A stretch of DNA of 64,000 nucleotides from Cryobacterium cryoconiti (GCF_004403065.1 NZ_SOHA01000005.1:497296-561295); one strand, 5' to 3'. Counted from the stretch's first letter, positions 20,651 to 29,944 are shown. Notes: a model not told the origin generated them from the letters alone. Numbers and translations are program-made.

Positions 20651-21825
20651 TACTTGGCGTCTCCTGCTCCGGTGGCCGCATTGTGCGCGACCACCACGTC
20701 CCTGAACCGATCGAAAAGATACTCGGCGTCGTGCGGGCCGGCCGCCGACTCCGGGTGGTACTGCACCGAGAAGGCGGGCCTGTCGAGGCAGCGGATGCCC
20801 TCGACCACCTGGTCGTTGAGGCTGTAGTGGCTCACCTCCACCCGGCCGAAGCCGGTGCGGGACTCATGCACGCCCTCGATGGGCATATCCACGGCGAAGC
20901 CGTGGTTCTGCGAGGTGATCTCCACCTTGCCGGTGGTCTTGTCGAGTACGGGCTGGTTGATGCCCCGGTGTCCGAACGGCAACTTGTAGGTGCGGAAACC
21001 GAGAGCCCGTCCGAGCAGCTGGTTGCCGAAGCAGATGCCGAAGTAGGGCACTCCCGCCCGCAGAACCTCCTGCAGCAGCGCCACGTGAGCGTCGGAGGCG
21101 GCAGGATCGCCGGGACCGTTCGAGAAGAACAGGGCCGAGGGGTTCAGCGAGAGCACGTGCTCGGCCGTCACCGACTGCGGCAGAACCAGCACCTCGAAAC
21201 CGCGTGCGGCGAGGTGATTCAGGGTGGAGGTCTTGACGCCCAGGTCGAGCACCGCGACGGAGCCGATCCGATCACCCTGCGCGGGCACCGAGAAGGGTTC
21301 GACCGTGGACACCTCGTCGGAGAGGTTGCGGCCGCGCATGGCGGCGCCGGAACGCACCAGTTCGAGCTGCTCGCCGTCGGAGAGGGCGAACCGGTCGCCG
21401 GAGAAGATGCCGCTCTTCATGGCGCCGGCCGAGCGGATGTGCCGGGTGATCGCACGCGTGTCGATCCCGCTGATCCCGACGATCCCCCCGGATTCGAGGT
21501 CAGCGTCGAGGGTGCGGGTGGAGCGGAAGTTGGAGGCGATCCGGGCGGGCTCCCGCACCACGAAGCCGGACACCCAGATCCGCCGGGATTCCATGTCCTC
21601 GTCGTTGGCGCCCGTGTTGCCGATGTGCGGCGCTGTCATCAGAACGATCTGACCGGCGTAGGACGGGTCGGTGAGGGTCTCCTGGTAGCCGGTCATGCCG
21701 GTGGCGAAGACGATCTCGCCGAGGGTCTGTCCCCGGCTGCCGTAGGCACGGCCTTCGTAGCGGCGGCCGTCTTCCAGCACGAGCACGGCAGGTGTGGGTC
21801 GGTCGGGGGTCGTTGCGTCGCTCAC
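20650..21825 (-). CDS. carA: Carbamoyl phosphate synthase, small (glutaminase) subunit
   Basis: CarA releases ammonia from glutamine for CarB. The 391-residue protein has the class I glutaminase triad: Cys in [12 protein letters not shown] and His in YHPES, after a CPSase small-chain N-domain ([13 protein letters not shown]). I choose the GTG at 21825 because GAGG precedes it at good spacing; an ATG at 21843 has no ribosome binding site and adds only a basic tail. It overlaps carB by 1 nt. Confidence 0.95.
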   Translation of the reverse strand: MSDATTPDRPTPAVLVLEDGRRYEGRAYGSRGQTLGEIVFATGMTGYQETLTDPSYAGQIVLMTAPHIGNTGANDEDMESRRIWVSGFVVREPARIASNFRSTRTLDADLESGGIVGISGIDTRAITRHIRSAGAMKSGIFSGDRFALSDGEQLELVRSGAAMRGRNLSDEVSTVEPFSVPAQGDRIGSVAVLDLGVKTSTLNHLAARGFEVLVLPQSVTAEHVLSLNPSALFFSNGPGDPAASDAHVALLQEVLRAGVPYFGICFGNQLLGRALGFRTYKLPFGHRGINQPVLDKTTGKVEITSQNHGFAVDMPIEGVHESRTGFGRVEVSHYSLNDQVVEGIRCLDRPAFSVQYHPESAAGPHDAEYLFDRFRDVVVAHNAATGAGDAK

Positions 21826-21826
21826 G

Positions 21827-22360
21827 CTACGCCTCGCTTTCATCGGGCGCGGCCGGGCGCAGGGCGTCGGCCGCAATGGTTCGGATGGCGTCGTTCACGC
21901 TGACGCGGTCGGATGGGTCGAGAATGCGGAAGTAGCTGTCGACGATCTGGCCGTCGGTGCCGGGCAGTCGCCAGCCGAGCAGGAGCAGGCCGTCGGTCTC
22001 GACGACGCGGTCGATCGCGACCGTGGCGTCTTCCAGCACGGCGATGGCCGAGGCGGGGATGAACACCGCCTCCTCGCCGGCCAGGGCGAGGATGACACCG
22101 GCGTCGGTCACGGTCAGGCGGGCCCGGGCCCGGAAGCCCAGACCGGGGATGTTCAGACGTTCGAGCGGCCGGGCGCGCAGAGTCGTGGCGACGTAGAGCA
22201 CCGCGGCGGAGGCCAGCTCCACTGCGGCGTCGAACGGCAGCGGGTAGCCGGCCGGCAGGCCGGCATCCCGGCGGCTGCGACGCCGCCAGCTGCGCAGCAT
22301 GAGTCCGAGCAGGCCGAGCAGCACGGCGACGGTGATGACGGTGGCAAGGGTCCTAGCCAT
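21827..22360 (-). CDS. Membrane-anchored PH-like protein of the pyr operon
   Basis: This 177-residue protein of unknown function sits between pyrC and carA, the same place as a small export/membrane protein gene in mycobacterial pyr operons. One N-terminal helix (about 5-22) is followed by a basic stretch ([10 protein letters not shown]) and a cytoplasmic beta-rich domain resembling bacterial PH-like folds ([26 protein letters not shown]). No catalytic residues are evident. The ATG at 22360 overlaps the pyrC stop by 8 nt, so it is almost certainly cotranslated. The fold assignment is tentative. Confidence 0.8.
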   Translation of the reverse strand: MARTLATVITVAVLLGLLGLMLRSWRRRSRRDAGLPAGYPLPFDAAVELASAAVLYVATTLRARPLERLNIPGLGFRARARLTVTDAGVILALAGEEAVFIPASAIAVLEDATVAIDRVVETDGLLLLGWRLPGTDGQIVDSYFRILDPSDRVSVNDAIRTIAADALRPAAPDESEA

Positions 22361-23702
22361 GGGTGCGCACCCCCTGGGCGGCGATCTCGGCGGCAGGGCG
22401 CAGCGCACCGTCGAGCACGGTGGCGTAGCCGCGGTGGAAGGTGGCCTGCACGCGCCCGGGCAGGGTCATCTCCAGGTACGGGGAGTTGGCGCTCTTGCCG
22501 GCCAGGCTGCCGCGCCCGAAGACCCGGCTGGCAGCCGGGTCGTACAGTGTGAGCTCGGCCGGTCCGCCGACGAGCAGACCCTGCCCCTGGCCGGCCAGCC
22601 GGCCGATCCGGGCGGGCGTGCTGGAAAGGACCCGGGCGATGTCGTTCCAGTCGAGCAGGCCGGTGTCGATGACTGAGGCGTGCACCACGGAGAGGGCCGA
22701 CTCGAGGCCGACCATGCCGTTCGCCGCGGCGTCCCACTCGCAGTCCTTCGCCTCGATCGGATGCGGGGCATGATCGGTGGCCACGATGTCGATGGTGCCG
22801 TCGGCGAGGCCGGCGCGCAGGGCTTCGACGTCTTCCCGGCGGCGCAACGGTGGGTTGACCTTGAACCGGGCGTCGTACCCGACGACGAGGTCCTCGGTCA
22901 GCATCAGGTGGTGCGGGGTGGCCTCCGCCGTCACCTGGATGCCGCGGGCCTTGGCCCAGCGGATGACGTCGACCGAGCCGGCCGTGGACACGTGGCACAC
23001 GTGCAGGCGCGATCCGACATGCTCGGCGAGCAGCACGTCACGGGCGATGATCGATTCCTCGGCGACCGCGGGCCAGCCGACCATCCCAAGTTCGCTGGAG
23101 AGGGCGCCCTCGTTCATCTGCGCCTTCTCGGTCAGCCGCGGTTCCTGGGAGTGCTGGGCGACGACGCCGTCGAACGCCTTGACGTACTCGAGGGCCCGGC
23201 GCATCAGCAGCGGGTCGGAGACGCAGAAGCCGTCGTCGGAGAAGACCCGCACCCGGGCGCGGCTCGTGGCCATGGCGCCCAGTTCGGCCAGGCGCTCCCC
23301 CGCGAGTCCGACGGTGACGGCTCCGATCGGCTGCACGGTGACGTACCCGGCCTGCTCGCCGAGCGCCAGAACCTGGTCGACGACGCCGGCGGTGTCCTGC
23401 ACGGGCGAGGTGTTGGCCATTGCGAACACGCTGGTGAAGCCGCCCACGGCCGCCGCCTGACTGCCGGACAGGATGGTCTCGCTCTGTTCCCCGCCCGGCT
23501 CGCGCAGGTGCGTGTGCAGGTCGACCAGGCCGGGCAGCGCGATCAAGCCGGCCGCGTCGACCACACTCGCACCGGCGCGGGAGAGCCCGGAGCCGATCTC
23601 GGCGATGCGGCCGTCGGCGAGGACGAGGTCGGTGCGGGTACCGTCCGGGAGCGTCGCGCCCCGGATCAGGTACGGCGTGCTGGCAGCGTTGTCGCTGGAC
23701 AT
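22353..23702 (-). CDS. pyrC: Dihydroorotase (class I)
   Basis: PyrC cyclises carbamoyl aspartate to dihydroorotate. The 449 residues contain the zinc-binding DLHTHLREPGG, the metal ligands in HVCHVSTAGS and DHAPHP near the C-terminus. The length and motifs are those of the amidohydrolase class I form found in Gram-positive pyr operons. The ATG at 23702 directly abuts the pyrB stop. Confidence 0.97.
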   Translation of the reverse strand: MSSDNAASTPYLIRGATLPDGTRTDLVLADGRIAEIGSGLSRAGASVVDAAGLIALPGLVDLHTHLREPGGEQSETILSGSQAAAVGGFTSVFAMANTSPVQDTAGVVDQVLALGEQAGYVTVQPIGAVTVGLAGERLAELGAMATSRARVRVFSDDGFCVSDPLLMRRALEYVKAFDGVVAQHSQEPRLTEKAQMNEGALSSELGMVGWPAVAEESIIARDVLLAEHVGSRLHVCHVSTAGSVDVIRWAKARGIQVTAEATPHHLMLTEDLVVGYDARFKVNPPLRRREDVEALRAGLADGTIDIVATDHAPHPIEAKDCEWDAAANGMVGLESALSVVHASVIDTGLLDWNDIARVLSSTPARIGRLAGQGQGLLVGGPAELTLYDPAASRVFGRGSLAGKSANSPYLEMTLPGRVQATFHRGYATVLDGALRPAAEIAAQGVRTHG

Positions 23703-24653
23703 CTATGAATCCTCCCGATCGCCGGACAGCAGCAGGTACAGTGCCGCCATCCGCACTGAAACTCCGTTTGCGACCTGTTCGCGCACGGTTGAGCCGGCCG
23801 AGTCGGCCGCCGCTGAAGATATTTCCAGGCCGCGATTCATGGGGCCGGGGTGCATCACAATGGTAGTCGGGGCCAAACGGCCGAAGCGCTCATCGTCCAG
23901 TCCCCAGCGGCGCGAGTACTCGCGGCTGTTGGGGAAGAACGCGGCGTTCATGCGTTCCTGCTGGATGCGCAGCATCATCACCACGTCCGGCCCGGCGTCG
24001 ATGGCGGCGTCCAGGTCGAACCCGGCCTCGGCCGGCCAGCCGCTCATGTCCATGGGCAGCAGGGTCGGCGGCGCGATGAACGTCACGTGCGCGCCGAGCG
24101 TGGTGAGCAGCCACAGGTTCGAACGGGCCACGCGCGAGTGCAGCACGTCGCCGACGATGGTGACCGTGACCCCGTCCAGGCCCTTGCCGCGCGCCGCGCC
24201 CCGGTGCAACCGGCGACGGATGGTGAACGCGTCCAGCAGCGCCTGGGTCGGATGTTCGTGGGTGCCGTCGCCCGCGTTGATGATGCCTGCGTCGATCCAG
24301 CCGCTCTCGGCCAGCACGTGCGGCGCGCCAGAGGCCGGGTGGCGGATGACGACACCGTCCGCGCCCATCGCGGCGAGGGTCTGGGCGGTGTCTTTGAGGC
24401 TTTCGCCCTTCGACACGCTCGAGCCTTTGGCGCTGAAGTTGATCACGTCCGCGCTGAGCCTCTTGGCGGCGGCCTCGAAGGAGATCCGGGTGCGGGTGGA
24501 GTCCTCGAAGAAGAGGTTGACCACGGTCTTGCCGCGCAGGGTGGGCAGCTTCTTCACCTCACGGTTCGCCACATCCGCCATGTCCTCGGCGATGTCGAGC
24601 AGCAGGATCGCTTCGTCCCGGCTCATACCCTTGGTGGAGAGGAGGTGCCTCAT
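23703..24653 (-). CDS. pyrB: Aspartate carbamoyltransferase catalytic subunit
   Basis: PyrB condenses carbamoyl phosphate and aspartate, the committed step of pyrimidine synthesis. The 316-residue protein contains the carbamoyl phosphate site [21 protein letters not shown], and MHPGPMNRG. There is no pyrI regulatory-chain gene nearby, which fits the unregulated trimeric form with control through PyrR. It overlaps pyrR by 4 nt (ATGA). Confidence 0.97.
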   Translation of the reverse strand: MRHLLSTKGMSRDEAILLLDIAEDMADVANREVKKLPTLRGKTVVNLFFEDSTRTRISFEAAAKRLSADVINFSAKGSSVSKGESLKDTAQTLAAMGADGVVIRHPASGAPHVLAESGWIDAGIINAGDGTHEHPTQALLDAFTIRRRLHRGAARGKGLDGVTVTIVGDVLHSRVARSNLWLLTTLGAHVTFIAPPTLLPMDMSGWPAEAGFDLDAAIDAGPDVVMMLRIQQERMNAAFFPNSREYSRRWGLDDERFGRLAPTTIVMHPGPMNRGLEISSAAADSAGSTVREQVANGVSVRMAALYLLLSGDREDS

Positions 24654-25201
24654 GACGCGTCCTCCGCTGCCCCGCCGTCGATACTGACGAATTCGTCCCC
24701 GTCGACCTCCAGCAGGTGCACGTTGATGCGTTCCTCGGTCGAGCTCGGCAGGTTCTTGCCCACGAAATCGGCCCGGATCGGCAGTTCGCGGTGGCCGCGG
24801 TCCACGAGCACGGCCAGTCGCACGATCGTGGGGCGCCCGTGGTCGCCGAGGGCGTCGAGGGCGGAACGGATGGTGCGACCCGAGTAGAGCACGTCGTCGA
24901 CGAGCACGACCGTGACGCCGTCGATGCTGCCGGGCACCTGCGTGCGCGTCGGCGTGCGGGTGCGCGTCTGGCCGAGGTCATCGCGGTACATCGTGACGTC
25001 GAGTGAGCCCACCCGCACATCCGTCGCGGTGGGCTCGATCCGCGCGATGGTCTCGGCGATGCGCCGTGCCAGAACGACGCCGCGGGTGGGGATGCCCAGG
25101 ATCACGAGGTTCTCAGCACCTCGGTTGGACTCCAGGATCTCGTGGGAGATCCGAGTCAATGCCCGAGTGATATCAGCCTGGTTCAACACGATTCGTGCCA
25201 T
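24650..25201 (-). CDS. pyrR: Pyr operon regulator / uracil phosphoribosyltransferase
   Basis: PyrR senses UMP/UTP and binds pyr mRNA to reduce expression; it can also have weak uracil phosphoribosyltransferase activity. The 183 residues have the PRTase fold with PRPP loop [15 protein letters not shown] and [12 protein letters not shown]. The segment [10 protein letters not shown] is a basic repeat in the flexible loop. The ATG at 25201 follows AAGGAGG at ideal spacing; a TTG one codon upstream is rejected. It is the first gene of the pyr operon. Confidence 0.96.
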   Translation of the reverse strand: MARIVLNQADITRALTRISHEILESNRGAENLVILGIPTRGVVLARRIAETIARIEPTATDVRVGSLDVTMYRDDLGQTRTRTPTRTQVPGSIDGVTVVLVDDVLYSGRTIRSALDALGDHGRPTIVRLAVLVDRGHRELPIRADFVGKNLPSSTEERINVHLLEVDGDEFVSIDGGAAEDAS

Positions 25202-25214
25202 CAACCCGACCTCC

Positions 25215-25240
25215 TTCCCCGCCTCACCGGACGGCTGTTA
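25215..25240 (-). promoter_or_regulatory. PyrR-binding-like mRNA element overlapping the pyrR leader
   Basis: On the minus strand the leader reads GTCCGGTGAGGC (25232 down to 25221), matching the UCCNGNGAGGY core known from PyrR binding loops in Bacillus, flanked by CCG and CGG that can pair. The Shine-Dalgarno AAGGAGG of pyrR starts a few bases downstream. In mycobacteria PyrR is reported to act by blocking translation at such a loop. No terminator with a T run is seen in this leader, so translational repression is the more likely mode here. Confidence 0.6.
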
Positions 25241-25261
25241 AAGGATGTCTTTTTCCGTGGT

Positions 25262-25270
25262 CCAGCGTAG
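25262..25270 (-). promoter_or_regulatory. Candidate -10 region of the pyr operon (TACGCT)
   Basis: The minus strand reads CTACGCTGG about 65 nt upstream of pyrR. The same nonamer occurs upstream of rarA, DUF948 and DUF779. No convincing -35 box is visible at 16-18 nt. If it is used, the pyr leader would be about 55 nt and would include the PyrR-like loop. Confidence 0.35.
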
Positions 25271-25297
25271 CACCTGGCCGGGGCTCCCCTGCCGGGC

Positions 25298-26293
25298 TCA
25301 GCCGATGGAGCTGGCCGTGAGGAACGCCAGGAACTCGGCCGGGTCGGTCAGCCCGCCGGAGTAGACGCTGCCGTTGACGAGTGCCGTCGGCGTGCCCTGG
25401 ATCCGGCTGATCTCCGCATCCGCGATCGGGCCGTTCAGGGCCTGCTCGGTGTTGACCTGGGACCAGGCCTGGTAGTGACCGGAAGCCAGGCAATCGCTGA
25501 TGTCGACGGGACTGTCGACAAGGCCGGCGAGCTCGGAATCGCTCAGCCCCTCGGTGTTCTCGGCAGGCTGGTTCGCGAACAGGGCAGCCTGGAAGGCAAG
25601 CAGGTTGTCCGGGTTGAGGGTGGCCTGGCAGGTCAGCGCGGCGGAGGCCCGGCTCGAGTACTCCGTGCCCTGCGATACGCGGTCGAGGAAAGTGAGCGAG
25701 TGCAACCGCAGGGTGATGGAGCCGTCGGCTGCCAGGGCGGCCAGCTGGCTGCCGTTCGTCTCCTCGAACTGCCGGCAGAACGGGCACATCGGGTCGAAGT
25801 AGACGTCGACGACCTGCACGCCGGTACCGACCGAGAGGTAGCCGTCGTCGAAGTGGGCCGCGCCGACGGTGCCCGTGGCCAGCGTCCCGGTCGGCTCGTC
25901 CGTGCCGGGGTTGTCGGCGCGGGGCTCGCTCGTGGAGGAGATCGGGGGCATGCCGGCAGCGCCGCCGTTCGCGACCGCGATGATGAAGGGGATCACCGTC
26001 GCGGCGAAGACGAAGACGATGGCGATCACGACCACCAGCACCTGGGCGCCGATGCCCACGTAGCCGAGCACCAGCCCGCTGATGGCGAGACCGCGACCGG
26101 ATTCGCCGGTGCGCCGGATCTGACCCAGGGCGATGTGGCCGGTGATCACGGCGGCCAGGGAGACGAAGAAGGCGGACACCAGCGAGATGATCGCCAGCGT
26201 GTTCGTCCTCGGCGCGACCGGAGACGGCTGCTGCGCGTAGGCCGGCGGAAACTCATCCGGCGCGCGCATCGGGTCGTTCTCGGTGTTCGTCAT
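25298..26293 (-). CDS. DUF4190-thioredoxin-like (DsbA family) membrane protein
   Basis: This 331-residue protein probably handles disulphides or reduces partners outside the membrane. Residues 32-108 form a DUF4190-type membrane module with hydrophobic stretches at about 33-55 and 70-108 and the basic GQIRRTGESGRG between them. A Ser/Thr/Pro linker leads to a thioredoxin_4/DsbA-like domain with CPFC at 170-173 and a cis-proline-type GTPTALVNG near the end. The ATG at 26293 has a G-rich ribosome binding site. It lies 22 nt after nusB and upstream of pyrR. The substrate is unknown. Confidence 0.85.
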   Translation of the reverse strand: MTNTENDPMRAPDEFPPAYAQQPSPVAPRTNTLAIISLVSAFFVSLAAVITGHIALGQIRRTGESGRGLAISGLVLGYVGIGAQVLVVVIAIVFVFAATVIPFIIAVANGGAAGMPPISSTSEPRADNPGTDEPTGTLATGTVGAAHFDDGYLSVGTGVQVVDVYFDPMCPFCRQFEETNGSQLAALAADGSITLRLHSLTFLDRVSQGTEYSSRASAALTCQATLNPDNLLAFQAALFANQPAENTEGLSDSELAGLVDSPVDISDCLASGHYQAWSQVNTEQALNGPIADAEISRIQGTPTALVNGSVYSGGLTDPAEFLAFLTASSIG

Positions 26294-26315
26294 GCTGCCC
26301 CCCTGGCAGGCCGGA

Positions 26316-26735
26316 TTACGCGGATGGAGCGGTTTGGGCGATGCGCCCGAGGAGGCCGTTCACGAAGCCGGCCGAGTCATCCGTCGACAGGATCTTGGCG
26401 GCCTCGACCGCCTCGTCGATGGCGACGGCGTGCGGAACGGCGTCGTTGAAGAGGATCTCCCAGATGCCGATGCGCAGGATGGCGCGGTCGACCACGGGCA
26501 TGCGTTTGAGCGTCCAGCCCTGCGAATACGTCTCGATCAGTTCGTCGATCTCCTCGCGGTGATCCACGACGCCGTCGATGATGTCTCGGGCGTAGAGCCA
26601 CGACGCCATCCGGGCCGGCTCGCTCGCGGCGCGCTGCGCCTCGATCGCGAGCGACTCCGGGATGGTGCTCTGCCGCACGTCGGCGGCGTAGAGGATGTCG
26701 ATCGCGCGCTTGCGCGCCTTGGTCCGAGCACTCAC
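26316..26735 (-). CDS. nusB: Transcription antitermination factor NusB
   Basis: NusB, with NusE, binds boxA RNA and promotes antitermination in rRNA operons. The 139-residue all-helical protein begins MSARTKARKRAIDILYAADVR and contains ILRIGIWEIL and IDEAVEAAKILSTDDSAGFVNGLLG, typical of the family. The GTG start at 26735 shares one base with the efp stop codon. The efp-nusB pair is conserved in actinobacteria. Confidence 0.96.
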   Translation of the reverse strand: MSARTKARKRAIDILYAADVRQSTIPESLAIEAQRAASEPARMASWLYARDIIDGVVDHREEIDELIETYSQGWTLKRMPVVDRAILRIGIWEILFNDAVPHAVAIDEAVEAAKILSTDDSAGFVNGLLGRIAQTAPSA

Positions 26736-27295
26736 TAGTTGACGCGGCCCAGGTAATCGCCCGTACGGGTGTCGACCTTGACGCGGGTGCCCTGCTCGAG
26801 GAACAGCGGCACCTGGATCTGGAAGCCGGTCTCAACGGTGGCCGGCTTGGTTCCGCCGGTCGAGCGGTCGCCCTGCAGGCCCGGCTCGGTGTAGGTGATC
26901 TCGAGAACGACGGATGCCGGCAGCTCCACGTAGAGCGGGTTTCCGTTGTGCAGGGCGATCGTCACGTTCTGGTTCTCGAGCATGAAGTTGACCGCGTCGC
27001 CCACGACGACGGCCGGCACGTGCAGCTGGTCGAAATCGGACACGTCCATGAAGACGTAGGAGTCGCCGTCCGCGTACAGGTACTGGAAGTCCTGGCGGTC
27101 GACGTTCTCGGTCTCGATCTTGGCGCCGGCGTTGAAGGTGCGGTCCACGGTCTTGCCCGTGACGACGTTCTTCAGCTTGGTGCGGACGAAGGCGCCGCCC
27201 TTGCCCGGCTTGACGTGCTGGAAGTCGGTGACGGCCCAGAGCTGGCCGTCGATGTTGAGGACGACGCCATTTCGGATATCGGCGGTTGATGCCAT
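26735..27295 (-). CDS. efp: Translation elongation factor P
   Basis: EF-P relieves ribosome stalling at polyproline stretches. The 186-residue length and three-beta-barrel domain layout are standard. The tip loop is [10 protein letters not shown] with K32 at the position that other phyla modify; no modifying enzyme genes are in the window. The C-terminal [15 protein letters not shown] is the family signature. The ATG is at 27295, and a promoter-like sequence lies about 65 nt upstream. Confidence 0.97.
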   Translation of the reverse strand: MASTADIRNGVVLNIDGQLWAVTDFQHVKPGKGGAFVRTKLKNVVTGKTVDRTFNAGAKIETENVDRQDFQYLYADGDSYVFMDVSDFDQLHVPAVVVGDAVNFMLENQNVTIALHNGNPLYVELPASVVLEITYTEPGLQGDRSTGGTKPATVETGFQIQVPLFLEQGTRVKVDTRTGDYLGRVN

Positions 27296-27357
27296 GAAAA
27301 GATGTTCCGTTCACTTGGTTCAATTAGGAAGGTGCGCGGCCGACACGGCCTCAGACG

Positions 27358-27387
27358 AGTGTAGTTGCCCCGCAGCCCGCGCACCAA
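27358..27387 (-). promoter_or_regulatory. Candidate promoter of efp-nusB
   Basis: On the minus strand TTGGTG (27387-27382) and TACACT (27363-27358) are separated by 18 nt, a fair match to a housekeeping sigma promoter. The expected start point would give a leader of about 55 nt before the efp ATG. It lies in the gap downstream of the aroQ stop... that is, between efp and aroQ. Confidence 0.5.
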
Positions 27388-27407
27388 AGACGGGACCGGG
27401 CAGCGGA

Positions 27408-27857
27408 TCAGGCCGCCGGCGGCAGGGAACGCGTGATGACGTCGAGGGCCAGCCGGTAGGACTCGAAGCCGAAACCGGCGATCACGCCGGTCGCCACGGC
27501 GCTGACCACGCTCGTGTGGCGGAACGTCTCCCGGGCGTGGGGGTTGGACAGGTGCACCTCGACCAGGGTCACGCCGGCCTTGGTCACCAGGGCCGCGGCA
27601 TCCCGCAGCGCGTAGCTGTAATGCGTGAACGCTGCCGGATTCAAGATGACGGGGATGCGCTCGTCGACGGCCTCGTAGAGCCAGTGGATCAGCTCGGCCT
27701 CGTCGTCGGTCTGGCGCAGATCGACCGTGATCCCTTCCGGCGCGGCCTGCATGAGGGTGGCGCGGAGCTGCTCGAGGTCGGCGGACCCGTAGACGTCGGG
27801 TTCGCGGCTGCCGAGCCGCCCCAGGTTCGGACCGTTCAGAACGAGGACTGTACTCAT
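27408..27857 (-). CDS. aroQ: 3-dehydroquinate dehydratase, type II
   Basis: AroQ dehydrates 3-dehydroquinate to 3-dehydroshikimate in the shikimate pathway. The 149-residue type II form shows LNGPNLGRLGSREPDVYG with the catalytic Tyr, NPAAFTHYSYALRDA, and HLSNPHARETFRHTS with the catalytic His. The ATG at 27857 is chosen; a GTG two codons upstream is nearly as good. It is separated from aroBKCE by about 8 kb of other genes, unlike the mycobacterial arrangement aroK-aroB-aroQ. Confidence 0.96.
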   Translation of the reverse strand: MSTVLVLNGPNLGRLGSREPDVYGSADLEQLRATLMQAAPEGITVDLRQTDDEAELIHWLYEAVDERIPVILNPAAFTHYSYALRDAAALVTKAGVTLVEVHLSNPHARETFRHTSVVSAVATGVIAGFGFESYRLALDVITRSLPPAA

Positions 27858-27904
27858 CCCCACAGCCTAAGGGAGCGCGCGCGTGACGGTGGTGGGGCCG
27901 TCGG

Positions 27905-28855
27905 TCAGGGCAGGACCGGGCCGACCGAGATCATCAGGCAATAGACCAGGATCATCACCAGCGAATACCGGAACATGCGCCTCGCCCACGCCGCGGGATC
28001 GTCGGCGCGGAGTCCCACGATGCCGAGCCAGATCCAGTAGGCGCCGAGCACACCCATCAGGGCGGTGTAGACGTAGCCGACGTAGCCGAACACCGGCAGG
28101 AGCAGGGTCGAAACGACAAAGCCGATCGTGTAGACGAGGATCTGCACGGTGGTGTTCGGGATCCCTCGCACCACGGAGATGACGGGAACGCCGGCGCGGG
28201 CGTACTCGTCGTGCCGGTAGATGGCGATGGAGTAGAACTCCGGCATCTGCCAGAGGAACACAGCCAGGAAGGCGAGCACGGCCCCCACGTCGATGGCCCC
28301 GGTGACGGCGACGTAACCGGCCAGAATGGGAGCGGCGCCCGAGACGCTGCCGACCAGGGTGCCGTGGATCGACAGTCGCTTGGACAGCATCCCGTAGAGC
28401 ACGACGTAGACCAGGAAACCGCCGAGACCGACGACCACGACGAGCCAGTTGGTCCAGGCCACGAGCATCGCCATTCCGAGTACGAACAGCACAATGGAGA
28501 AGATGACCGCGTTGCGCACGCCGATGCGCCCGGTGACCGTGGCCCGCTTCTTGGTGCGTTCCATGACCGTGTCGATGTCGCGGTCGAGCACATTGTTCAG
28601 CACGGTGGCCGACGCGATCACGAGGGTGGTGCCGACGCAGAGCGCAATGAACAGGAAGAGGTCGACCTGTCCCCGGGCTGCCAGCAGAAAGCCCGCCGCG
28701 GCCGTCAGGGCATTGCCGTACAGCACGCCGGGTTTGGTCAGGGAGTAGTAGCGGGTGACCGTGTCACGCAGGCTGGTACCGTCGGCCCGCCCGGCGAGAG
28801 CCCCGTCGGTGCCGTCCACCCGATTGCGAACGAAGAATGGTGCACGCGCAGTCAT
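27905..28855 (-). CDS. ctaB: Protoheme IX farnesyltransferase (heme O synthase)
   Basis: CtaB adds a farnesyl group to heme B to give heme O for cytochrome oxidase. The 316-residue UbiA-family protein has about eight or nine membrane helices. The prenyl-diphosphate motif NNVLDRDIDTVMERTKKR, YGMLSKRLSIHGTLVGSVSG and the second Asp motif MPEFYSIAIYRHDEY are present. The ATG at 28855 is preferred, but an in-frame ATG at 28897 is possible and neither has a clear ribosome binding site. No other cytochrome oxidase genes are in the window. Confidence 0.93.
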   Translation of the reverse strand: MTARAPFFVRNRVDGTDGALAGRADGTSLRDTVTRYYSLTKPGVLYGNALTAAAGFLLAARGQVDLFLFIALCVGTTLVIASATVLNNVLDRDIDTVMERTKKRATVTGRIGVRNAVIFSIVLFVLGMAMLVAWTNWLVVVVGLGGFLVYVVLYGMLSKRLSIHGTLVGSVSGAAPILAGYVAVTGAIDVGAVLAFLAVFLWQMPEFYSIAIYRHDEYARAGVPVISVVRGIPNTTVQILVYTIGFVVSTLLLPVFGYVGYVYTALMGVLGAYWIWLGIVGLRADDPAAWARRMFRYSLVMILVYCLMISVGPVLP

Positions 28856-29007
28856 GCGAAAAGGGTTCCCATCGGGTTGCCGGACGACTTCAATCATAAG
28901 CCGGAAAGCCTGTGCGCTCCCCGTGCCTCTATCGGGTGTCCGGCACCGGAGGTAGGGTGTCGCAACCGGTCGTCCGGCCGGGACGAGGCCTAGGACAAGG
29001 GTGTGAC

Positions 29008-29181
29008 ATGGCCGGCAAATTCGAGGTCTACCGGGATGCGTCCGGAAGCTACCGTTTTCACTTCGCCGCGGACAGCGGCCAGACGATTCCGTCGCCGGAG
29101 CGCTACCAAACGGAAGACGAAGCGCTCGAGCGGGTTGAGTCCCTCCGCGCGAACGTCAGCCCGCGTCAACCCTCCAGCTGA
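29008..29181 (+). CDS. YegP-type small protein (DUF1508), single domain
   Basis: The 57-residue protein MAGKFEVYRDASGSYRFHF is one DUF1508 repeat; many homologues carry two in tandem. The domain forms a small beta-beta-alpha unit of unknown biochemical function. Longer in-frame extension to 28912 exists, but the ATG at 29008 is preceded by AAGGG and gives the family N-terminus. It reads divergently from ctaB and lies 67 nt upstream of lepB. Confidence 0.8.
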   Translation: MAGKFEVYRDASGSYRFHFAADSGQTIPSPERYQTEDEALERVESLRANVSPRQPSS

Positions 29182-29248
29182 CCCGCTGTCGGTTGCCACA
29201 CCCGCCGTCGGACACCGCTGCCCCATCCCGCATCGCATCAGGGGGAAA

Positions 29249-29944
29249 ATGTCAGATTACGAGAGTGTGGGGAACCGTGCTTCGTCCGAGCATCGCGGGG
29301 GCCGCCTGCTCCGGGACCTGGTGATCATCGTCGTCGTGGCCGTGTCGATCTCGCTCCTCAGCAGGGCGTACCTGGTGCGGTCGTTCTACATCCCGTCCGG
29401 GTCGATGCAGGACACCCTGCAGATCAACGACCGGATCCTCGTCAACGAGCTGGTCCCCGACCTCATCGTGCTCAATCGCGGCGATATCGTGGTGTTCACC
29501 GACCCCGGCGGATGGCTGACAGCCGCCGGCGAGGGTGCGGCCGGGCCCGGGAACCCCGTGACCGACGGCGTCCGGTGGGTCTCCGATGTGGCTGGCCTGG
29601 GTGCCCAGGACGCCGCAGACCATCTCGTGAAACGCGTCATCGGCTTGCCGGGCGACCGGGTGGCCTGCTGCGACGCCTCGGGTCGCACGACCGTCAACGG
29701 CGAACCGATCAGCGAACCGTACCTCAAGCTGCCCGCGGGGGCAACCCGCGCCTCAGAGCATGACTTCTCCGTGACCGTGCCGGCGGAGTCGCTCTGGGTC
29801 GAGGGCGACAACCGGTACAACTCGGCGGACAGCCGTCTGCACACCGACACGCCGCACCAGGGCTTCGTGCCCGTGGGCAACGTTGTCGGCCGCGCCTTCG
29901 TGGTGAACTGGCCGCTGCGCCGCTGGTCCTGGCTCGACGAGTAA
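29249..29944 (+). CDS. lepB: Signal peptidase I
   Basis: This membrane serine protease removes signal peptides from exported proteins. The 231-residue protein has one N-terminal membrane anchor (about 22-38), then the catalytic Ser at S52 in IPSGSMQDTL and the catalytic Lys at K128 in LVKRVIGLPGD; the final box GDNRYNSADSR is also present. An insertion rich in Gly/Ala (about 86-122) separates the two motifs. The ATG at 29249 follows GGGGGAAA. Other signal peptidase genes may exist elsewhere in the genome. Confidence 0.93.
   Translation: MSDYESVGNRASSEHRGGRLLRDLVIIVVVAVSISLLSRAYLVRSFYIPSGSMQDTLQINDRILVNELVPDLIVLNRGDIVVFTDPGGWLTAAGEGAAGPGNPVTDGVRWVSDVAGLGAQDAADHLVKRVIGLPGDRVACCDASGRTTVNGEPISEPYLKLPAGATRASEHDFSVTVPAESLWVEGDNRYNSADSRLHTDTPHQGFVPVGNVVGRAFVVNWPLRRWSWLDE

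Noticed and set aside
17309..20827. A plus-strand open frame of 1172 codons opposite carB
   Set aside because: It is the antisense of a fully conserved carB gene; high GC content in third positions keeps the opposite frame open. The translation is rich in Arg, Gly, Asp and Val with no domain.
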